A DNA stretch of 64,000 nucleotides from JAWPMT01 sp965267435. Its GTDB lineage: Bacteria; Bacteroidota; Bacteroidia; Cytophagales; Cyclobacteriaceae. The translations under genes were made by a program, and so were the position numbers. Below are positions 1 through 9,300 of this stretch, piece by piece (the first letter of the stretch is position 1; each line of letters starts with the position of its first letter). The stretch covers positions 4,960,001 to 5,024,000 of the forward strand of contig OZ253960.1 in assembly GCA_965267435.1 (NCBI GenBank), given 5' to 3'. Under the pieces are notes generated by a model, which worked only from the letters and a program-made list of their open reading frames with translations, had not been told where the DNA came from and ran no database searches.

Positions 1-1
1 C

Positions 2-1228
2 GTGTTTATCAACTTCTGGCCGGGTGATGAAAAGGACCTGTACACTTTCTTCAGCCTTGTTCCCGAGGGTTTTAGCGGCTCAGTGATGGCATTGGACATT
101 GCTGAAGAGCAGCATGTCATTGACTTGTGGCGCCATGAGGAGATCAGAGTGTCAGACAATAGGTTATCGCTGACGATGGATGCTTTTCATCAGTCGTACC
201 TCGGTACCAACAACGAAGGAGCGGTGAGCGCGGTGGCGGTATTTCCTACGCATCTCACAGCAGCTATAGAGGGCAATCAGTTGGTCCTGGGCGCGTCGGC
301 CGGTGACTCCATACGGATTTGGAGGGGCATGCCGGCCTACAGCCACTCGCCAACAGTTGTCCCTGCCGGAGCTCATACATTGCAGTTGCGAGATGTCCTT
401 TTCCGCCATGAGGGCAAAGTGGTAGTACAGCTATTCGCGGGCGCCGAACTTGTCGATGAACGGGTATTGTACATCAAGCCGGGGACTCCCTACCTGATCT
501 CAAGTTCGACGAAGACACCTACTGTGAGCAGAGCGCCTACTGGAATGGTGGAGATCCCCAAGGGTTCCTACAGGTGGATCACTTCCCATGGGGATGATTT
601 TATAGGTTATCCAGCGCAGGACACTTCGGCCGTCCACGCAATGCCATCTTTCTACATGGACAAGCACCTGGTGACCAATCGAATGTTTCTAGAGTTCCTT
701 GAGGATTCCCGATACAGGCCTCTTGATACGACAAACTTCCTGGCCCACTGGGATAATGGCCGGTATCTGGAAGGTCAGGGAGACTACCCTGTTGTCTTCG
801 TGAATTACGAGGATGCGGTAGCCTACGCCTCTTGGGCAGGTAAGAGATTGCCAACGGAAAAAGAATGGCAGTATGCTGCGCAGGCTGGCGGCAATTCTTT
901 GTGGCCCTGGGGTAGTGAATTCGACAGTACCGCTACAAATATTGGAACTGGGATGCCTTATGCTGTGGGTTCTTTCCCCCGCGGGGCGAACGAGTTAGGC
1001 TTGGATGATTTGGTAGGCAATGTGTGGCAAATGACCAATGATGTCTATGAGAGTGGATCTTACACCTATCAAATCCTAAAGGGAGGCAGTTACTACAAGC
1101 CTACCTCCAGTTGGTGGTATGTTCAGGGTGGTCCACAACCATTGACGCACCGTCAACAGTTGCTGATGGTTTCCAAGGGCTTTAACAGAAAAGGAACAGT
1201 GGGCTTCCGATGTGTAAAGGATAGGTGA
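2..1228 (+). CDS. SUMF1/FGE-fold protein, 5' end outside window
   Basis: Only the C-terminal 408 residues are visible; the frame is open to the window edge, so the GTG at base 2 need not be the real start. Residues 1-165 look like a beta-sandwich region and give no family I recognise. Residues about 181-405 are a formylglycine-generating-enzyme-like (SUMF1) domain: it opens MVEIPKGSYRW, continues with PVVFVNYEDAVAYASWAGKRLPT, then WPWG and VGNVWQMTND, and closes with GTVGFRCV. The paired cysteines that FGE uses for catalysis on sulfatases are not visible in the C-terminal part, so a binding or structural role is more likely than sulfatase activation (inference). GldK later in this window has the same fold but a different N-terminus. 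The gene converges on the oxidoreductase gene, 7 bp away. Confidence 0.75.
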   Translation: MFINFWPGDEKDLYTFFSLVPEGFSGSVMALDIAEEQHVIDLWRHEEIRVSDNRLSLTMDAFHQSYLGTNNEGAVSAVAVFPTHLTAAIEGNQLVLGASAGDSIRIWRGMPAYSHSPTVVPAGAHTLQLRDVLFRHEGKVVVQLFAGAELVDERVLYIKPGTPYLISSSTKTPTVSRAPTGMVEIPKGSYRWITSHGDDFIGYPAQDTSAVHAMPSFYMDKHLVTNRMFLEFLEDSRYRPLDTTNFLAHWDNGRYLEGQGDYPVVFVNYEDAVAYASWAGKRLPTEKEWQYAAQAGGNSLWPWGSEFDSTATNIGTGMPYAVGSFPRGANELGLDDLVGNVWQMTNDVYESGSYTYQILKGGSYYKPTSSWWYVQGGPQPLTHRQQLLMVSKGFNRKGTVGFRCVKDR

Positions 1229-1235
1229 TAGACTA

Positions 1236-2345
1236 TCAGCCCAACTCGACCCTTTTACCTTTTTGAATAGACTTGTAGATCGCCTCGATGATCTTCATGT
1301 CTTGCAGACCCATTTCACCCGGCGTTCTAGTGGGTCGACTCTCCTTGATACACTGGGCGAAATCATCCATGTGCTTGGCCTGATGGATTACCTGGGGGAA
1401 TTCCATCGCGCCATCAGGGGTTTCACCTCTGAGTCCCGAATAGACGTAAGCTGGCGACAGACCAAACTGGCTCCCTTGGGTGTAAGCCCATAGGCGCTGG
1501 ATACCGAAAGCGTAGGTCGTACTCGCGCTGGTCGTGATACCTCCCGGAAACTCCATTTGCCATGTGATGGTCTCATCCACCTCCGCAAATTTTACAGGAT
1601 CTGTCTTGTATTCCTGAGCGGTGACTGCGATGGGCTCCAGTCCGGTGACATACCTCGCCCCCTGGATGCAGTAGATTCCGACGTCCATCATGGCGCCCCC
1701 TCCTGCCAGCGCCTTTTTCAGCCGCCACTGGGTTGGGTCACCGATCGGGAATCCGAAGTTCGCTTCGATATGCTTCAGGGGACCATATACTTCCTCCTGC
1801 CCAAGTCGCATCATTTCCTGATTGAAGGGCTCGTATCGAAGGCGGTAACCGATGGACAGCATCCTTTCGGCTTGTTTGCAGGCGTCGATCATCCGTTCGC
1901 AGTCTTCCACCGAAGTAGCCATGGGTTTCTCACAGATCACGTGCTTACCAGCCTGTGCCGCCCTGATGGTATATTCAGCGTGCATCGAGTTTGGCAGGAC
2001 GACATAGACGATGTCTATTTCCGGATTGTCCTCGATCGTGTCAAAGCTATCGTAGTCATAGATGTTCCTCTCCGGGATGTCGTATTTCTTTGACCACTCC
2101 TCTGCCTTCGTGGGTGTCCCCGTCACTATTCCGGCCAGGTAGCAATGCTCGGTGGCCTGCAGGGCAGGTCCCAATTGGCCTCGACTGTAATTGCCAAGTC
2201 CCACAAGTGCTACTCCCAGCCGCCGCTGTTTGGGTGAGCGTGCGCTGTTCATGGCAGTGAGAATGTTGGGTGTCGAAACGGCAGCTACGCTCAATGCGGC
2301 TTGATTGAGAAATCGCCGACGGGAAGCATTGGTCTTTTCGGGCAT
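1236..2345 (-). CDS. Tat-exported Gfo/Idh/MocA-family oxidoreductase
   Basis: NAD(P)-dependent oxidoreductase of the glucose-fructose oxidoreductase/inositol dehydrogenase family, probably acting on a sugar or sugar derivative in the periplasm. I place the start at the ATG at 2345 (369 aa); a TTG 13 codons upstream is open but less likely. The N-terminus carries a twin-arginine signal (SRRRFLNQAALSV, arginines 9-11). The Rossmann motif GVALVGLGNYSRG is at about 44-56, the conserved EKP at 139-141, and the Gfo-type catalytic stretch DVGIYCIQGARY lies further on. The C-terminus is the usual alpha/beta substrate domain. The exact substrate cannot be read from sequence. It is divergent from adenine deaminase with about 136 bp between them. 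Confidence 0.88.
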   Translation of the reverse strand: MPEKTNASRRRFLNQAALSVAAVSTPNILTAMNSARSPKQRRLGVALVGLGNYSRGQLGPALQATEHCYLAGIVTGTPTKAEEWSKKYDIPERNIYDYDSFDTIEDNPEIDIVYVVLPNSMHAEYTIRAAQAGKHVICEKPMATSVEDCERMIDACKQAERMLSIGYRLRYEPFNQEMMRLGQEEVYGPLKHIEANFGFPIGDPTQWRLKKALAGGGAMMDVGIYCIQGARYVTGLEPIAVTAQEYKTDPVKFAEVDETITWQMEFPGGITTSASTTYAFGIQRLWAYTQGSQFGLSPAYVYSGLRGETPDGAMEFPQVIHQAKHMDDFAQCIKESRPTRTPGEMGLQDMKIIEAIYKSIQKGKRVELG

Positions 2346-2481
2346 GATAAGGTCAGGGTTGGGTTCCAAAAAATGCTTTTTCAATTGGAAAATGATACCT
2401 TTTCGTCACAAAACCAAATACAGTCAGTTGAGAACCATTCACCCGCGATGGGTGTCAAACTAAGAACCTGCGTTCAGCAAC

Positions 2482-4107
2482 ATGAAGAAGATCACTGGAA
2501 ATCTGGTCGATATACATCAGGGAGACATTTATCCGGCGGAAGTCCTATACGATGATCACATCATCAACATTCGGCGGTTGGAAGGATCCGTAGATGGTTA
2601 TTTGATTCCCGGGTTCATCGATGCACATATCCATATCGAAAGTTCGATGCTGGTTCCGACGGAGTTCGCAAGGTTGGCTGTGGTACACGGCACTGTGGGC
2701 ACTGTCTCTGACCCTCATGAGATCGCCAATGTGCTTGGTGTGAAAGGCGTGGAGTTCATGATTGAGGACGGCAAGAAAGTGAACTTCAAGTTTCACTTCG
2801 GTGCACCTTCCTGTGTGCCAGCGACGTCATTTGAGACAGCGGGGGCACATATCGGCCCAAAAGAAATCAGGCAATTACTCGAAAGAGACGACGTCCTATA
2901 CCTGGCGGAAATGATGAACTGGCCAGGCGTATTGTCGGGGGACAAAGAGGTTTTCGAAAAGCTGGCGATTGCAAAAGAGATTGGCAAGCCTGTGGACGGA
3001 CATGCCCCAGGTCTAAGGGGCAAGGAAGCAGTGGACTACATGGAGGCTGGAATTACGACCGACCACGAATGCTACACTTATGAGGAGGCACTACACAAGC
3101 TGAGGCATGGGATGAAGATCATCATTCGCGAGGGTAGCGCCGCCAAGAATTACGAGGCACTCATCGATCTGCTAGCTGTAGATGCAGACCAGGTAATGTT
3201 TTGTTCAGATGATAAGCACCCGGATGATTTGGTGAGGGGTCACATCGATGAACTGGTGCGCAGGACCCTGAAAAGGGGTTATAACCTATTTGACGTGCTG
3301 AAGGCGGCCTGTGTGAATCCGGTGAGGCACTATGGTTTGCCGGTGGGTTTGCTCCAGCAGGGAGATCCTGCTGATTTCCTGGTGATCAATAGTATCAAGC
3401 CCAACTTCAAAGTACTGCAAACATGGATTCGAGGGGAGCTCGTCGCTACAAAAGGCAAGCCCCTTATTCCCCGGCACAAAAGTGAGCCTCTCAATCAATT
3501 CGACACTGCTGAGAAGGTTCCCAACGATTACCAGTTGACTGTTGAGGGCTCCCGAGCGAAAGTGATCGAAGTGGAGGACTCGCAACTGATCACAACCACG
3601 GGGTTCATTGATGCCGCCAAATTGGATGAGACCGAACAAACGAGTATCGCCGATGATGTGCTGAAGCTAACGGTTGTCAACCGGTACATGGATGCTCCTC
3701 CAGCCGTTGCGCTTGTCCGCAATTTTGGGTTGAAGCATGGCGCCATTGCGTCAAGCGTTGCTCATGACTCGCACAATATCATCGCTGTAGGGACCAATAA
3801 TGAGGATCTGTCAAACGCTGTGAACTCACTTATCCAGGAGCAAGGAGGTGTGTGTGCTGTACAGGGGCCCAGGAAACATATACTTCCCCTACCTATGGCC
3901 GGACTCATGTCCATCGAAGATGGCTATGAGGTTGCTGAAAAGTATACAGCCCTCAATGAGTTTGTTAGCAAAGAATTGAAGGGTAAGCTCCAATCTCCTT
4001 TCATGACGCTTTCATTCCTGGCTTTGTTGGTGATCCCGGAACTGAAGCTGAGTGATCGCGGACTTTTCGATGGGGCGCAATTTCAGTTCACGCCCCTCTT
4101 CGAATAG
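2482..4107 (+). CDS. ade: adenine deaminase
   Basis: Hydrolyses adenine to hypoxanthine and ammonia for purine salvage, in the cytoplasm. The 541 residues match the usual length of the bacterial Ade family (amidohydrolase superfamily). Metal-binding histidines appear in GFIDAHIHIESS (H49, H51); DPHEIANVLG (H79) and VDGHAPGL follow, then FCSDDKHPDD, and the C-terminal Ade domain contains SVAHDSHNIIAVG. It starts at ATG 2482. It converges on asd with 5 bp between the two stop codons and no obvious terminator. I see no purine riboswitch in the upstream 136 bp. Confidence 0.95.
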   Translation: MKKITGNLVDIHQGDIYPAEVLYDDHIINIRRLEGSVDGYLIPGFIDAHIHIESSMLVPTEFARLAVVHGTVGTVSDPHEIANVLGVKGVEFMIEDGKKVNFKFHFGAPSCVPATSFETAGAHIGPKEIRQLLERDDVLYLAEMMNWPGVLSGDKEVFEKLAIAKEIGKPVDGHAPGLRGKEAVDYMEAGITTDHECYTYEEALHKLRHGMKIIIREGSAAKNYEALIDLLAVDADQVMFCSDDKHPDDLVRGHIDELVRRTLKRGYNLFDVLKAACVNPVRHYGLPVGLLQQGDPADFLVINSIKPNFKVLQTWIRGELVATKGKPLIPRHKSEPLNQFDTAEKVPNDYQLTVEGSRAKVIEVEDSQLITTTGFIDAAKLDETEQTSIADDVLKLTVVNRYMDAPPAVALVRNFGLKHGAIASSVAHDSHNIIAVGTNNEDLSNAVNSLIQEQGGVCAVQGPRKHILPLPMAGLMSIEDGYEVAEKYTALNEFVSKELKGKLQSPFMTLSFLALLVIPELKLSDRGLFDGAQFQFTPLFE

Positions 4108-4112
4108 CAGTT

Positions 4113-5105
4113 TTAGTAAACCAGGCTATGCTGAACCATGAATTCAGCAATCTGGATCGCATTAGTGGCGGCACCCTTCCGGAGGTTATCAGCCACTATC
4201 CACAGGTTCACGGTCTTAGGCTGGGTCTCGTCTCTTCTGATGCGACCAACAAACACATCGTCCTTGCCATGAGCAGTCACGGGCATTGGATACACATTGT
4301 TGGCAGGGTCATCCTGTACCACCACCCCGTCCGTGTTCTGAAGGACTTTGACCAGTTCCTCCATGTCAAATTCATTTTCGAACTCCACATTCACGGCTTC
4401 GGCATGGCCGCCGACGGCAGGAATTCGAACACAAGTAGCGGTGACGGCGATGGAGTCATCATTGAGAATTTTCTTGGTCTCATTGACCATTTTCATTTCC
4501 TCCTTGGTGTAGCCATTGTCGAAGAACACGTCGATATGCGGCAGCGCATTTTGATCGATGACGTGGGGATAGACCATCGGTCCATCTATTCCGCCGCGTT
4601 CGTTGTTCATTTGGTCGACAGCCTCTTTCCCTGTACCGGTCACTGACTGGTAAGTAGAGACGACCACTCTTTTGATCCGATATTTTGTGTGCAGAGGAGC
4701 CAAAGCAAGCACCATCTGTATGGTCGAGCAATTCGGGTTGGCGATGATGCGATCATCAATCCTCAGGTCTTTGCCATTGATCTCTGGAACCGTCAACTGC
4801 TTTTCCGGGTCCATTCTCCAGGCCGAGGAGTTGTCAATCACGATCGTGCCCACTTCCGCGAACTTGGGCGCCCATTCTAACGATAGTGAGCCCCCAGCCG
4901 AGAATATCGCGACATCAGGTTTTGCAGCCAATCCATCTTCAATGTTGATGATCGACCACTCTTTGCCTTTGCAGGTCACTTTCTTCCCTACCGATCGCGC
5001 GGAGGCAACGGGAATCAATTCTGAGAATTCGAAATTTCTTTCTTCCAGGATTTTGAGGACTTCCTGCCCTACAAGTCCTGTGGCGCCGACAACTGCTAGT
5101 TTCAT
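4113..5105 (-). CDS. asd: aspartate-semialdehyde dehydrogenase
   Basis: Reduces L-aspartyl-4-phosphate to aspartate semialdehyde with NADPH, the branch point to lysine/diaminopimelate, threonine and methionine. It has 330 residues, normal for the family. The nucleotide-binding motif VGATGLVG is at 6-13, the nucleophilic cysteine C126 in ANPNCSTIQ, Q153 in STYQSVTGTG, and the active-site histidine H234 in RIPAVGGHAEAV. The start ATG is unambiguous. It appears monocistronic and diverges from the acidic lipoprotein gene across a 308-bp gap. Confidence 0.96.
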   Translation of the reverse strand: MKLAVVGATGLVGQEVLKILEERNFEFSELIPVASARSVGKKVTCKGKEWSIINIEDGLAAKPDVAIFSAGGSLSLEWAPKFAEVGTIVIDNSSAWRMDPEKQLTVPEINGKDLRIDDRIIANPNCSTIQMVLALAPLHTKYRIKRVVVSTYQSVTGTGKEAVDQMNNERGGIDGPMVYPHVIDQNALPHIDVFFDNGYTKEEMKMVNETKKILNDDSIAVTATCVRIPAVGGHAEAVNVEFENEFDMEELVKVLQNTDGVVVQDDPANNVYPMPVTAHGKDDVFVGRIRRDETQPKTVNLWIVADNLRKGAATNAIQIAEFMVQHSLVY

Positions 5106-5413
5106 TATTCTGTCGTTTGCTATTTGTACAAATTGAAGCTTTTATCGGTGATCACTTCGGGGCCAGTGATTATTCGAATAGCCCCGCAAAGCTACTACTT
5201 TCTGCGATTGCAACGGCCCACATAGCCCCTCAAAAGATGACTCGGGTGTTACATCTAAATCCAAGCTGGGGACCGGAAGAATTCACCGGATGGCCACATA
5301 ACAAAGGTCATAAACTCCAGATGTTTACCTTCTTGGTCCAGACTTACTTAGTAGTACAGTAGGGCGCGAAGACTCGACGCGCCCCAGGCTTAATAACGAA
5401 AAATTATACTACT
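5106..5413. other. 308-bp intergenic region between asd and the lipoprotein gene
   Basis: No convincing gene is seen; an 81-codon frame crosses it but has no recognisable domain or signal. The asd-proximal part reads TCAATTTG on the minus strand, 7 of 8 matches to the Bacteroidota -7 element. The other end holds a strong GC hairpin just before the lipoprotein gene (listed separately). I recognise no riboswitch or RNA gene. Confidence 0.5.
5362..5384 (+). promoter_or_regulatory. GC-rich hairpin in the leader of the lipoprotein gene
   Basis: GGGCGCG (5362-5368) and CGCGCCC (5378-5384) are a perfect 7-bp inverted repeat with a 9-nt loop. It ends 29 bp before the ATG of the acidic lipoprotein. 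No T-run follows, so it is not a normal intrinsic terminator. It could shape mRNA stability or translation of the 5' leader (inference). Confidence 0.45.
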
Positions 5414-6142
5414 ATGAAAAAGCTAAGTTTAGTCCTACCAATTGTCCTCATGGCCTTGTTCTCTTGTGATGAAGAAGCGGAGATTCTACCTGAACGCACG
5501 GATGATTCAACAACGAGCATCTATTCGCTTGATGAAAGCAGGGCTGGCGCCAGAACCATGGATGACCCCGCCGATGATGGATCCGATGATCCTTGCGAAA
5601 GGGATCCCGCGGGATGCCCCAGTGACGGCGCCAGCGGGGGAGGAGAGCCTGAGGATGATTACGTAGGGGATCCGAAGTTTGGGAAACCTGGTCCAAAGCC
5701 CCCTGTTAAGCCGAAGGAGTTGCCTGTATATGAAAGAATCAAGCCGGCCTTCAGTGAATATCGCGCAGGGTACGTGAAAGATTTCAATTCCTCTCAACTT
5801 TTCCCACGCGTTTCATTCACCCGATCCGGGAACTTCACAATCGATGAAAAGAACATTTACGTTCTCGGCTCATTGAGTGCAAGACCAGGGTCCTCCGCCT
5901 ACATAATTACGAATGGTCGTCGATTGTATGTCAATCTTGGGAGAAGTTATCTCTCAAATGGGGATAGAATGGGCATCTATGTGCTCAACGTCATCCTTCC
6001 AGGAGGCGCGCGTAAGGCAGCGCTATTTGACGCGGAAACGGGATCCTCCCTCGGATGGTACTATACGACGATCAGTGGAGCTCCAACCTTGCAATATCAG
6101 ACGTACATCGAGTTCTTACAGCAGCTGAACCGTCTACGCTAG
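5414..6142 (+). CDS. acidic, probably surface-exposed lipoprotein of unknown function
   Basis: I do not recognise the family. The 242-residue product has a lipoprotein signal peptide with lipobox ALFSC (acylated cysteine C18), followed at once by acidic residues (DEEAE). In Bacteroidota an acidic stretch right after the lipid cysteine is the known export signal to the cell surface. Residues about 40-90 are a low-complexity Asp/Gly/Pro linker containing two cysteines (DDPCERDPAGCPSDG), which may form a disulphide. Residues about 100-242 look like a compact beta-rich domain with many aromatics and glycines. It stands alone, with a strong terminator after it. Confidence 0.7.
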   Translation: MKKLSLVLPIVLMALFSCDEEAEILPERTDDSTTSIYSLDESRAGARTMDDPADDGSDDPCERDPAGCPSDGASGGGEPEDDYVGDPKFGKPGPKPPVKPKELPVYERIKPAFSEYRAGYVKDFNSSQLFPRVSFTRSGNFTIDEKNIYVLGSLSARPGSSAYIITNGRRLYVNLGRSYLSNGDRMGIYVLNVILPGGARKAALFDAETGSSLGWYYTTISGAPTLQYQTYIEFLQQLNRLR

Positions 6143-6198
6143 TGATCCTCCCGCCGTTTTTGGTCCTAAGGTAAAAGTACACCGACCTCCAGCAATAT

Positions 6199-6232
6199 GA
6201 GGAAGCCCGCTCCTGGCGGGTTTCCTCTTTTC
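6199..6232 (+). terminator. intrinsic terminator after the acidic lipoprotein gene
   Basis: GAGGAAGCCCGC pairs with GCGGGTTTCCTC (12 bp with one G-T pair) around a 5-nt loop, followed by TTTTC. It lies about 57 bp after the stop codon. Confidence 0.85.
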
Positions 6233-6293
6233 ATTTAAAGAATCCTGACGTCGATCACTGAATGTCTTAACACCTTAATAATCGCTCCGCTAT

Positions 6294-6322
6294 TTTGAGA
6301 AAGCCTGAATCCGCTATTTTTA
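6294..6322 (+). promoter_or_regulatory. putative promoter of the 2043-aa secreted protein
   Basis: TTTG (6294-6297) and TATTTTTA (6315-6322) are separated by 17 bp; the second box matches the Bacteroidota -7 consensus TAnnTTTG at all but the last position. The start codon is 24 bp downstream. The sequence TCCGCTATTTT occurs twice here, starting at about 6286 and 6310. Confidence 0.4.
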
Positions 6323-6346
6323 TTAGTTCGGAATCGCACTGGACCG

Positions 6347-9300
6347 ATGTTCAAAACTACTATTCTGATAATAATCACGGCCATTCCTTTGGCTGTGAGC
6401 GCGCAGATCACAGATGCTTTTGATGATGGCGACTTCACCAGTGATCCCGTCTGGAGTGGTCAGCACTCAATTGGCACCAGCGACCCCTTTGACATCGTGG
6501 AGGCCGACAACCAGTTGAAGAGTCAGGACATCAGTGGGGGCTCAGGCACCCGCATTTCCTACCTGAGCACGGCGGAAGCCTCGCAAGTAGATCTATCCAC
6601 TTTTGACGCCCAATGGTCCTTTCGCTTAAAAAATGATTTCACCTTCTCCGGGACGTCTGGGCTGGGGAGCACCAACCATTCACGCGTGTACCTCACGAGT
6701 GATGTAGCGGATCTTTCCGGTGATGTCGATGGATACTACCTGCAACTGCGAGACGTGTCCAGCGGTGATGAGGAGGTTCGGCTCTTTCGCCAGACCGGTA
6801 GCACGAGTACCGAAATGGCACTTGATGGCACGCTGCAAACGATTACCTCACAGACCTTTGTCAATGTAGTTGTCACCAGAACCGCCGCTGGCGTTTGGGA
6901 GGTGTCTGTCAATGGAAATTCGCAGGGATCGGGCTCAGATGACACCCACACCAGTACTGACTATTTTGGCGTACAGATAAGATACACCGCCAATTCCAGA
7001 AGTGATCTGTTCTTCTTTGACGACTTTGCCACGAGCTACACTCCGGTGGCGGATACCGACCCAGTGACGATCGCCACTGTCGCTGAGATTTCGTCCACAG
7101 AGATTCGGGTTGACTTCAGCGAAGATGTGGACGAGACGACTGCCGAGAATACGGCTAACTATGCCGTCGACAATGGCATTGGGATTAGCGCCGCCGTTCG
7201 AGATGGGGCTGACAATAGCCTGGTCATATTAACCGTCAATGCACTGACAAGTGGAGTCACCTACACGGTCACTGTCAACAATGTCGAAGACCTAAGTGGG
7301 AACACCATACTGGCCAATTCCAAAAGTTCATTCGAATACATTGAGCTATCCAATGCTGGCGCCCGGGACGTGGTCATCAATGAACTGATGATCGATCCCT
7401 CGCCGGTAGTTGGACTGCCCGAAGCGGAATTCATAGAACTGTACAATCCGACAGATAAATTCTTTCAACTCGAAGACTGGGCCATCTCCGATGACGACAG
7501 CCCCTCTGCGTCGGAGCGATTTGGTGCTTTCATTCTGAGGCCTGATAGCTATGTCATCATCTGCGACGATGCTGATGAGAGCCTCTTCACGGGTTTTGGG
7601 TATGTGATTGCTGTCTCGAACCTCGGTGCTTTGACCAACAGTGGAGACGACGTGGTGCTCTCGGACGCTGCAGGGAGTATCATCGACGCGCTCAGCTATA
7701 CCGATGCTCCCTCGGATGGTGTGGCCTACGAACATATCAATCCCTTGTTGCCTTGTCAGGGGACTTTCAACTACGCCGCGTCCACCGATGAAGAGGGAGG
7801 TACGCCTGGAGCAGTCAATAGCGTGTTTGATGATAGTCCGGATGAGGTACCACCCACAATGGTAGACATAGAGGTCTTTGATGGTGACTCGCTGGTCCTT
7901 TCCTTCTCGGAAGCCATAGACCCGTCCACGGTGTCTGCGGGTTCCGTCACCATCGAAGGGTTCACCGTGACGGAGGCCACGGTCTCCTCCTACGATGTGG
8001 TATCACTGCGGTTGGATGGCCCGTTGGAATCCGAAGCCTCCCACGAAATCGGATTTGCCGGGATTGCGGATTGCTCGGGGAATCAGGTGGTGGAGACTTT
8101 TGAATTCTACTATGACGTCACACCTCCGGCCATCGAGGAAATAGTCATTGCTACAGACCAATCCATTTTCGTATTATTTGACGAGCCAGTAGATGAGTCA
8201 TCGGCCGAGGATGAAGACAACTACCTGATAGACCAGTCCATTGGAATCCCGAGCCGGGCGATGCTGCAGGACACTACTTCCAATCGCGTGCTACTGACTT
8301 TTGAAGATGCGTTCTCTTTAGGGTTGACTTATACCCTTACCTACGCGGGCGTTGAGGATACCCTTGACAATGCCGCCGAATCGACTGATGTATCCTTTGA
8401 ATTCCTTTCGGAAATTGACTCAGTGCTGGCAATCACTTCGAGCATTTTGCAGATCACATTTAGCGAAGTGCCCTCATTTGTGACAGCGACCAATGCGCAG
8501 AATTACTTGCTCGATGACACAGGCCGTCCCAACGAAGTCATCGTAGCCAGCGAGGATTCCAGTGCCTTTCGCCTGGTCTTTGCAGAGGCCTTTGATGACA
8601 ATGAAAACCTGCTGCTTTATGTCGAGGGGGTGAAGACCAAGTCATCTGGCAAGAAAATGGTGACGCCGGCTTTTGCATTCCGTTTTGACACCGATGCGCC
8701 CTCGATCGAATCGATTGAACCTCTTGATTCGAGGACCCTGGAAATCCATTTTGACGAACAGATCGAAGCGACCTCGGCAGAAAACCTGAGTTTCTACCAA
8801 TTAGAAGATGATGCTTATCCCATCGATGCTTCCGCCGAAGATTCCACGGTCGTGCTGACCTTCTCGGAGGAGTTCATGATTGAAGAGACCAAAACCCTCA
8901 CTTACACGAGGATTACCGATCTCTATGGCAATTTTTCCACAAGCAATCGACGTGTAGACTTCGTCTATGATCCTCGTGCGCCCCAGCTGGTTTCAGCCAG
9001 CAAACGAGGGAGCAAAACCTTGGCGATCGAGACCAGCGAGGAGGTGCGGTTCGACTCACTCAAATTGACAGACTTCACTTTAGAAGGCGTCAGCCCGGTT
9101 TCATTGAATATCCAGGGACCCGACAGTGTTATGCTGATACTTGGTTTTGCTGATCCATTGGCCTCACAGGAGAGCATGGAGTTGATCATCCAGGATTGGC
9201 AAGACCTGCGTGGCAATCACCTTCCCAATGCACTTACCACCTCTATCAACACAAGAGATCCCCGCATCGTCAGTCTGACTGCTTCCAGTGATTCTTCATT

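Noticed and set aside
1557..2093. 178-codon plus-strand frame
   Set aside because: Antisense to the Gfo/Idh oxidoreductase; composition typical of a shadow frame.
2346..2481. Possible purine riboswitch before adenine deaminase
   Set aside because: The 136-bp gap shows no three-helix purine aptamer core or terminator switch.
5117..5362. 81-codon plus-strand frame in the asd-lipoprotein gap
   Set aside because: No signal, domain or good start context; considered non-coding, though not excluded.
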